Assembly: GCA_001303665.1 (NCBI GenBank)
Contig: LJUF01000059.1
Location: forward strand, 1-11,839
DNA: 11,839 bases
From: Phycisphaerae bacterium SM23_33
GTDB taxonomy: Bacteria; Planctomycetota; Phycisphaerae; SM23-33
Direction of reading: 5' to 3'
Below are positions 1-9,000 of the stretch, in pieces. The position numbers were made by a program, and so were the translations under genes. The stretch's first letter is position 1. Each line of letters starts with the position of its first letter. The notes beneath the pieces are model-generated. The model was given only the letters and a program-made list of their open reading frames with translations, was not told the origin of the DNA and did not search any database.

Positions 1-3000
1 GCCGAGCCCCGCACCAACCGCCTGGTGGTCAAGGGTCCCGCCGCCGACATCGAAGCCGTTGAGAAGCTGGTCCAGCAGCTGGACCAGAAGACCGAGACCG
101 AGCGCGAGATCCACGTCGTGCGGCTGAAGGCGGGCGACGCCGCCCAGCTGGCGACGGCGCTGAGCCGGCTGCTGTCGGAGCATACCGGCCGCGGCGCGCC
201 GCAGGATCAAACCATCCGCGTGGAGGCCGACCGCGGCACCAACAGCCTGCTCATCACCGCCGCCCCCGGCGACTGGCAGCGGATCAAGGGCTTGCTCGAC
301 GAGCTGACCAAGGAAACCGAGGAGGTGACCGCCTCGACCAGGATCTTCGCCCTGAAGCACGCCAAGTCCGCCGACCTTGCCCCGGTGCTGCAGCGGATCT
401 TCGCGCCGCGGCAGCAGCGGCCGCAGCGCGGCCGGCCCGAGACCGTCCCCGCGGTCATCACCCACGATTCGCAGTCCAACACGCTGGTGGTCAGCGCCAG
501 CGGCGAAGACTTGGCCGAGATCGAGCGGCTGCTGGCAACCATGGACGTGCCGCCGAAGCAGGAGGCGCAGATCCAGGTCCGCACGTACGCCCTGACCAAC
601 GCCGACGCCGCCTCGCTGGCCCGGTCGCTGGAGCGGCTGTTTGCGGTCGACCGCCGCGCCGGTGGGGCGGCCGAGCAGCCCCAGCCCAGGTTCCAGGCCG
701 AGGCCAATTCCAACCAGCTCGTGGTGGCCGCCACCGCCGAGCAGTTCGAGATGATCGACAAGCTCATCCAGACGGTGCAGAAAGCCGCGGCCGAGTCCCA
801 GACCCTCGTCAAGCTCTTCGAGCTCAAGCACGCCCGGGCCGCCGAGCTGGCCCCCGCGCTGGAACGGATCGTGCAGGCGGAGCTGGCCGCCCAGCAGCGC
901 CGCGGCGCCGCTCGCGGCCTGCGCAAGGACTTCCAGGTCAGCGTGGACGAAAGGACCAACTCGCTGCTGGTCACCGCCCCGGCCGAGACCATGGCCGTCA
1001 TCGAGAAGCTGCTTCCCGCGCTGGACGCCGCCGACACCACGGTCCAGGTCACCAAGGTCGTGGAGCTGGAAAACGCCGACCCGCAGGAGCTGGCCGACGC
1101 CCTGAACGCCGTCCTCACCGGCCAGCCCGCCCCCCAGCGCCGCGGCCAGGGGCCCATGCCGGTCAATATCTCCGCCCTGAAGGGCAAGAAGGTGCTGGTG
1201 GTGCCGGCGCGTTCGGCCCGGGCGGTGCTGCTGACCGGCGAGAAGGACGACGTGGCCTTCGCCGAGAAACTGATCCTGCAGATCGACCAGCGCCCGGCCA
1301 CGGACAGGGCCATTGTGAGGACCTTTCCGCTGAAGCACGGAAAGGCCGAGGACCTCGCCGTCGTGCTGACCAATACGGTCGGACAGCTCAGCGGCCGTGA
1401 GAGGGGCGCCGTGCCCACCCGCATCAGCGCCGACAAGAACGCAAACACGCTGGTGGTCTCGGCCGCCGGCAACGTCATGGAGCAAATCGAAAAGGTGCTT
1501 CAGGACATCGACGTGGAAGGGGCCGTAAAGGGCGCCCCGACCATCGAGATCGTCAGGCTCAAGAACGCCAAGGCCGACCAGATGGCTTCGGCCCTGAATG
1601 CCGCCCAGGGGGCAGACCCGCGCCGGCGGGGGCGTCCCGGACAAGTCGAGGAAGACGTCGTCCGCGTCACGCCCGACACCGCCTCCAACAGCGTGCTGCT
1701 CACCGGCCGGCCGGACCAGATCTCCGAAACCAAGAAACTCATCATCACGCTGGATGAAAGTTCCGCCGAGTTGACCTCCGAGATGCGGATCTTTCAGCTC
1801 CAGCAGGCCAAGGCCGCGGAGCTGGTGCCGGTGCTGGAGAAAATCCTGATCGGTCAGGCCCGCGGCCGCGGCGGCCGGCCCGGGCCGGAAGGCGACATCC
1901 GCATTGCGGCCCAGGACAACGCCAACGCGGTGGTGGTTCAGGGCCCGCCGGACATCATTGCCCTGGCCCAGCAGATCATCAAGGAGTTTGATCGCGAGGG
2001 GGCGGCGGAAACGGTCATCCAGATCGTGCCGCTGACCAACGCCGAGGCCTATACCCTGGCTGAATCGGTCAATCAGGCCCTGGCCGGGCAGGCCGACCCC
2101 AGGCGGCGGGGGCCCGCCGAGCCGCCCCCGGCCGTGGTCGTGGCCGACGGCAACTCCAACTCCGTGCTGGTGCGCGGCAACCGGCTGGAGGTGGAAAGGG
2201 CCGTCCAGCTCATCCAGCAATTGGACGCCGGCGGCAAAGGCGTCGGGGCGCAGGTGCGCGTCTTCCCGCTTCAGCACGCCGAGGCGCCCCTGCTGGCCAA
2301 GACCATGGAGGCGCTGTTCCGGCAGATCCTCACCCAGCAGCGCCAGCGGGGCGGTCCGCGGGGGGGCGCCCCCGCGGAGAGCTTCAGCGTGGCCGCCGAC
2401 GAGCGGACCAACTCGCTGATCGTTTCGGCCAGCCCGGGCAACTTCGCCACCGTCGAGGCGCTGCTGCAACAGCTCGACGTGGACGCCGAGGTCGCCGTCC
2501 GCGACGTCCACTACGTCCCGCTGCTGCACGCCGCCCCCACCGAGCTGGCGGCCAAGATCGACGCCATGTTCGCCGACCGCAAGAAGGCCGACCGGCCGTC
2601 CGTCACCGCCGACGAGCTTTCCGGCGGCCTCACCGTCATTGCCAAGGAGGCCGACTACCGCGTCATCGAGGACGTGGCCGCCAAGCTGGATGAAGCCGCC
2701 GAGCCGAATTACATCCAGGTCCGGGTGATCCCGCTCTCGGCGGGAGCCCGGGCGGAGAAGCTGGCCGAGGCCCTCAAACGCGTGTACGAGCAGATCAGCG
2801 ACACCCCGGTGCAGATCACCGACAAGCTGCCCACTCGCTCCACCGGCGGCGAGGACCTGTTCCTGCCCGCCCCGGCCGACCCCGACGCACCGGGCGCGCC
2901 GAAAGAGCCGACGGCGCCGCCGGCTGGCGCCGCCGCCCCGGCCAGCCAGCCGGCCACCGCGGCCGCCCAACCGAGCCCCCCAGCCCCGCCGGTCATCATC

Positions 3001-6000
3001 GCCGTGGACAAGGCCACCAACTCGCTGATCGTCTCGGCCGGACGGAAAGAGATGCAGGAGATCGATTCCCTGATCTTCACCCTCACCAGCAACGTGCCGG
3101 ACGAAGCCGAGCCCAAGGTGATCAAGCTCAAGATCGCCGACCCCGCCTCGGTGGCCAAGACGATCGACGCCCTGTTCAACCCCAAGCCGGTGGCCGCCCC
3201 CAGGCCCCAGCCCGCGCGCGGCAGAACGCAACAGCAGCAACAGCAGCAGCCGGCGGCGCCCGCCCCCGCCGCCAAGCCGACCGTCACCATCGTGGCCGAC
3301 GTCCGCACCCGCAGCGTCGTCATTCGGGCCAAGCCCTCCGACATGGACTTGATCGAGGCGCTGATCCAGCAGTTGGACACGGCCGCGGAGGTGGTCTCGG
3401 TGGTGAGGGTCATCCTGCTGAAGAACACCGACGCCGCCGAGGTGGCCAACAACCTCAGGCAGTTGTTCAGTCCCAGCCTCTCGGCCGCGGCCGCCCCTGC
3501 GGCCGCGGGAGGCAGGGCCCCCAGGAACCAGGAACTGGTGCGGCAGATGCTGGAGCTGCGACAGGCCCAGGGCCAGCCGGTGGACACGTCGGTGGGGGTG
3601 ATGGTGTCGGCCAACCGGATGACCAACTCCGTGATCGTGGCGGCCCCCAACGACGCCATGGAGCTGATCGTCAAGCTGGTGGAGGAGCTGGACCAGGCCC
3701 CGGCCGCCGGCGGCACGGCCGTCAGGATGTTCAAGATCAAGCATGCCGAGGTCCCCGACGTGGTGGGGGCGGTTTCGCAGATATTCGCCCGACCGACGCG
3801 CGGCGGGGCGGCGGCGCCCCGGGGCGCTCAGCCGGCCGGGGTGGCCGTCACCGGCGACGAGTCAGCCAGGATGGTCATCGTGGCCGCCCGGGTGGATGAG
3901 TTCCCGCTGATCGAGCAGGTCATCACCGAGCTGGATGCGGCCGGGGCAACTGAGACGGCCGAGGTGCGGGTCTACCGGCTCCAGCAGGGCGACGCCACCT
4001 CGGTCGCCGAGGCCATCAGCCGCACGCTGCTGCAATCCGCCCCCAGCCGCCGCGGCCAACCGCCCGCCGCCGGCGGGGCGACGCGAATCTCCGCCGAGGC
4101 CGGCAGCAATTCCATCGTCGTGCGGGCCTCCGAAACCGAACACCAGCGCATCGCCAAGCTGATCACCGAGATGGACCAGAGCGCCCAGGAGGCCAGCTTC
4201 CGTACCCTCCAGCTCCATAACGTCGACGCCCGCGACGTGGTCAACGCCCTCAGCCGCATGATCGCGTCCTGGCCGAGAAAGCGCAACGAGCCGCGCCCGG
4301 CCGTGGCCTTCAACAGCAGCAACAACACGCTGATGGTCAGCGGCACGGAAGGCCACATCGAGGCCATCACGAAGATGGTGCAGGAGCTGGAGTCCGGCAA
4401 GGCCGAGAAGGTGCAGGTCCAGTTCATTCCGTTGACCAATGCGGCCGCCGCCGACATAGTGCAGGCCCTGAGCTTGTTCTTCGGCCCGCGGGCGGCGGAC
4501 CCGGCCAACCGTAGCGTCACCATCACTGCCGACGACCGCAGCAACGCCCTGCTGGTAGCCGCCCAGGCCGAGCCGCTGCAATCCATCCTCGCCCTGGTGG
4601 GAAAGCTGGACCGGCCCGAGGCCCTGGGCGAGGCGCGGCAGGTGGTCATTCCGCTGGCGCACGCCCCGGCCGAGGGCGTCGCCCGCGCCATCACCCAGGC
4701 CTTTGCCCCTGCCCGCGGGGTGCGGGTGCGGGCGGAAGACCTGGTCACCGCCGCGGCCGAGCCCACCACCAACACCGTGATCGTCTCGGCCTCCGAGAAG
4801 AACCTCCAGAAAGTCCAGGCGCTGATCAAGCAGGTCGACACGGAGACCACCGGCGGGCAGAAGACCGAGTTCATGGTCCTGGAAAACGCCAATGCCCCCG
4901 AGCTGGCGCGGGTGCTGTCCCAGGTGATCCGCCAGACCGGTCGGGCGCGGGGCGGGGAAGAGCCCCCGACCGTCTCCGGCGACGCCTTGACCAACGCCCT
5001 GGTCCTGCGGGGCAAAAAGAGCGACCTGGACGAGCTGCTGGCCATGGCCAAGCAGCTCGACCAGGCCGCGATCAAGAAGACCTCGCAGACGTACATCCTG
5101 CCGCTGAAGAACGCCGACGCGGTGACGGTGGCGGAGATGGTTTCTCGGCTGCACCGGGAGGAGGCCGCGGCCGCCCGGCAGGCCCGCCAGACGGTGGAGC
5201 CGCTGGCGGTCTCGGCCGACGCCCAGGCCAACGTGGTGGTCCTGGTCGGGGCCGAAGAGCAGCACAAGCGGTTCTCCCAACTGATCAATCAGATTGACGA
5301 GATGAGCCCGGGCCGGGCCAACCTGCGCTTGATCCTGCTGAAGAACGCCGACGCCGAGGACGTGCTCAAGGCCATCCAGCAGCTCTTCGGCAGCGGCGGC
5401 GCCCCGCGCGTCACCCGCCCGCGACAGGCGCCCAAAGCCGGCGGCCCGGAGGCCACCGTCCTGACCGGCCAGCGGGCGCTGCTGGTCAACGCCTCCGACA
5501 AGGACTACGAAGCCATCCAGCAGCTGGTGAAGGCCCTGGACGAGGCCGCGGCCGGGGCCAAGCGGGAAGTGATGATGTTTGCGCTGCAGAAGGCCCCCAA
5601 CGACCGGGTGGCCACGGCCCTGAACACCATGTACCGCGCCGCCGCCCGCCCGGGGCGCCCCGAGGACGTCGTCTCGATTGCGCCGCTGGTGGGCACCAAC
5701 GCGGTGGTGGTCACCGCCACCAAGGAGAAGATGGAAGAGGTGGGCCAGCTGATCCGGCAGATGGACGGGGTGGAGGTCGCCGGCGAGATGCAGTTCAAGC
5801 TGTTCGTGCTGCAGAACACCAGCGCCACGAAGATCCTGCCGGCGTTGCGGACGATGGTCCGCCCGCTGCAGCAGGCCCGGCCGAACCAGCCCATCAACCT
5901 GGAGGCTGACCAGCGCACCAACTCCATCATCGTCTCCACCCAGGCCCCCGTGTTGGATGAGATCGAGCGGATGATCAAGCTGCTGGACGACGTCCCGCCC

Positions 6001-9000
6001 TTCAAGACCAGCGACGTGCTGGCCATCCCGCTGAAAAACGCCGACGCCCCCACCTTGGCCAACGTGCTCACCAACATACTCACCCCGGGCGTCCAGGCGG
6101 TGCTCACCCCCGAGGCCCGGGCGCTTCAGGAGCAGGTGCGGATGCTGCGGCTGCAGCAGGGCAAGGAGGGCATCGGCCCGCTGGACCTGACCAAGCCCAT
6201 CAAGATCACCTCCGACCCGCCCGTGCGCGGCCAGCTCGGCTCCAACAGCCTGATCATCTCCTCCACCCCGGAGAACCTCTCGGCCATGGCCGAGATCGTC
6301 AAGCTGCTGGACACCCTGCCCATCGCCGAGGGCGTCCGGGTGCAAATCATCCACCTGAAGAACTCCGACGCCATCAGCGTGATGCAGCTGCTGCGCGAGA
6401 TCTTTACCCAGGGCCGGCTGCTGGCCGGCCGGTCCGGCACACCCACCGCCGGCCGGGCCATGCCCGAAACCGCCACCGGCACCGGCCTGACCGGCGGGCT
6501 CAACGTCACCGCGGACGCCCGGACCAACTCCCTGATCCTGGCCGGCTGCGAAGAGGCCCTGGCCCTGGGCACGCTGCTGGTGAAGGACCTGGACCGCCAG
6601 CCCACCGGCGAGTTCACCGAGGTGAAGGTGTTCAAGCTGGCGCACGCCGACGCGGCCCGGCTGGCCCCGCTGATCCAGCAGGTCTTCGCCGAGCAGCCCA
6701 CCCCGGCCGACGCCCCCGGTGTGGCCGGGGCCCGGACGTACGTGACCCGGCTACGGATGCTGCGCGAGCGGGCCCAGCCCGTCGCCGCCCAGGTCGCCCG
6801 CAGCCACCCCACCCTGCTGGCCCGGCCCGAGGCCAACGCCAACCTGCTGATCGTGGCGGCCCGGACGGACCTGATGCCCATCGTCAGCGAGCTGGTGCAG
6901 CAGATGGACGTGCCCGGGGCCGGCTCCATGACCGTCGTCCGCATCTACCCCCTGGAAAACGCCGACGCCAGCCGCATGAGCCAGGTCATCCAGGGCCTTT
7001 ACACCGGTCCCAACGCCGCCCTCATCCGGCCGGAGGACCGGCCCACCATCACTGTGGACATCCGCACCAATTGCCTGATCGTGGCCGCCTCCGAAAAGAC
7101 CTACGCCATGATCGACGCCGTGCTGAAGAAGCTCGACGCCAAGCTGCCGATTGAGCTGCGGGACATCCGCCTGGTGAAGCTGGAAAACGCCGACGCGGCC
7201 ACGCTGGGCCCCACGCTGCAGCAGATGATGGACGCCCGGGTGCAGCGCCAGCAGAGCCTGGGCGTCAAGGACGCCGAGGCCCTGCGGATGATCATCATCC
7301 CCGACGCCCGCAGCAACTGCCTGATCGTGGGCGGCTCGGCCGAAGGCTTCAAGCTGGTGGAGGACCTGGCCAAGCGGCTGGACGAGGCCGAGCCGGCCCT
7401 GGCCGGGAAGATCCAACTGGTGGCGTTGAAGAACGCCAACGCCGGCACCCTCAGCGCCACGCTGAACAACCTCTTCAACCAGCGCTACCAGGCCGCCCGC
7501 ACGCCGGAGCTGCAGAGGCAAAAGCCGGTCATCGTGCCGGACCTGCGGATCAACATGCTGATGGTCTCGGCCAACCAGGACGACAGCAAGATCATCCAGT
7601 CGCTGGTGTCCAAGCTCGACGCCACGCCGCCGGACCCGGCGGTGCAGCTGGCGGTGATCCCGCTGAAGTTCAACGACGCCGGGGCCGTGGGCCCGATGAT
7701 CCAGCGGATTTTCGCGGACCGGCTGAGGGCGATGACCCCGCCCGGGCAGCCGGTGGCCCCGCAGGACGTGGTGTCGGTGGACACCGACGCCCTGAGCAAC
7801 GCCCTGGTGATCTCGGCCAGCAAGGAGAACCTGGCGTACATTCGCGACCTGCTGGGCAAGGTGGACGTGGAGCCGCCGCTGGAGACCGGCTTGGTGCGGA
7901 TGTTCCCGCTCCAGCACGCCGACGTCTCACGCGTGGCGGCCATGCTGCAGGCGCTCATCCAGCAGGGGCTGTACAAGCCCGGGCTGCTCACCCTGGCGGA
8001 CACCGCCCTGGCCCGCGCCCGGGAGAAGGTGGCCATCACCTCCGACCTCCGCACCAACGTGCTGATCGTCTCGGCCAGCAAGGAGAACATGGCGGTGGTG
8101 GAGGAGATCATCCGCAAGGTGGACGTGAAGGAGACCTGGGGGCTGGTGGGCAACATCAGGCTGTACACGCTGCAGCACGCCGACGCGGCCCGGCTGGGGC
8201 CGGCGCTGCAGCAGATGTTCGATCGCAAGCGCCAGGCGGAGGCCGCCACCGGGGCCCCGCCGCGGTCGCTGCCGGTGGTGATCGTCCCCGACGAGCGGAC
8301 CAACACGCTGCTGGCGGCCGCCAGCAAGGAAAGCTTCGACGAGCTCGACCAGCTGATCGCCAAGCTCGACGTCAAGGACATCCTCGAGACGTACGAATTC
8401 CGGGTCTTCTACCTGCAGCAGGCCTCCGCCGCCATGCTGGAGCCTATCCTGCGGCAACTGTTCACGGAGCGGGCCCGCGGCCGGCCGGCCGGGGCCAGCG
8501 TCACCATCATCGCCGACCCGAAGGCCAACTCCCTCATCGTCGGCGCCGAAAAGGACGACCTGGCGGCGGCCGAGAGCCTCATCGCCAGCCTGGACAAGGC
8601 CGGCCCGCCGGCCGGACAGGTCGTGCGGGCCTTCCCCATCCTCAAGGCCGACGCCACCCAACTGGCCAAGACGCTCCAGCAGCTGTACGACGCCACCGCC
8701 CCCACCGGCGCCAAGAGCGGCATCACCATCACCGTGGATGAGCGCTCCAACTCCATCCTGGTCTCGGCGGCCGCCGGCGACATGGACAAGGTCGTCGATC
8801 TGATCAGCAAGCTGGACACCGCCCCCGTCACGGACGTGACAGAGATCCGCATCTTCACCCTCCGGCACGCCGACGCCACCCAACTGGCCAGCGTCCTCAC
8901 GGAGGCCCTGACCAACAAGCCCAAGCCGCTGGCAACGGTCTCGCCCAACCGGGCGACGCTGCTGCGGCTGGTGACCGAGTCGCCGGAAGGCAAGCAGTTG

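Noticed and set aside
25..27. GTG as the start codon of the giant secretin.
   Set aside because: It lies in the middle of a conserved strand motif: the preceding codons give PRTNRL and the following ones VVKGPA. The gene therefore begins upstream of the window.
3862..6645. A 927-codon reverse-strand open frame opposite the giant gene, with others at 207-1478, 6751-7917 and 7927-10644.
   Set aside because: They lie entirely or almost entirely opposite a strongly supported protein. Several are rich in Gly, His, Gln and Asp, as expected from antisense reading of Ala/Leu/Asp codons, and none shows a domain. They also echo the repeat period of the sense gene. Very GC-rich DNA has few chance stops.
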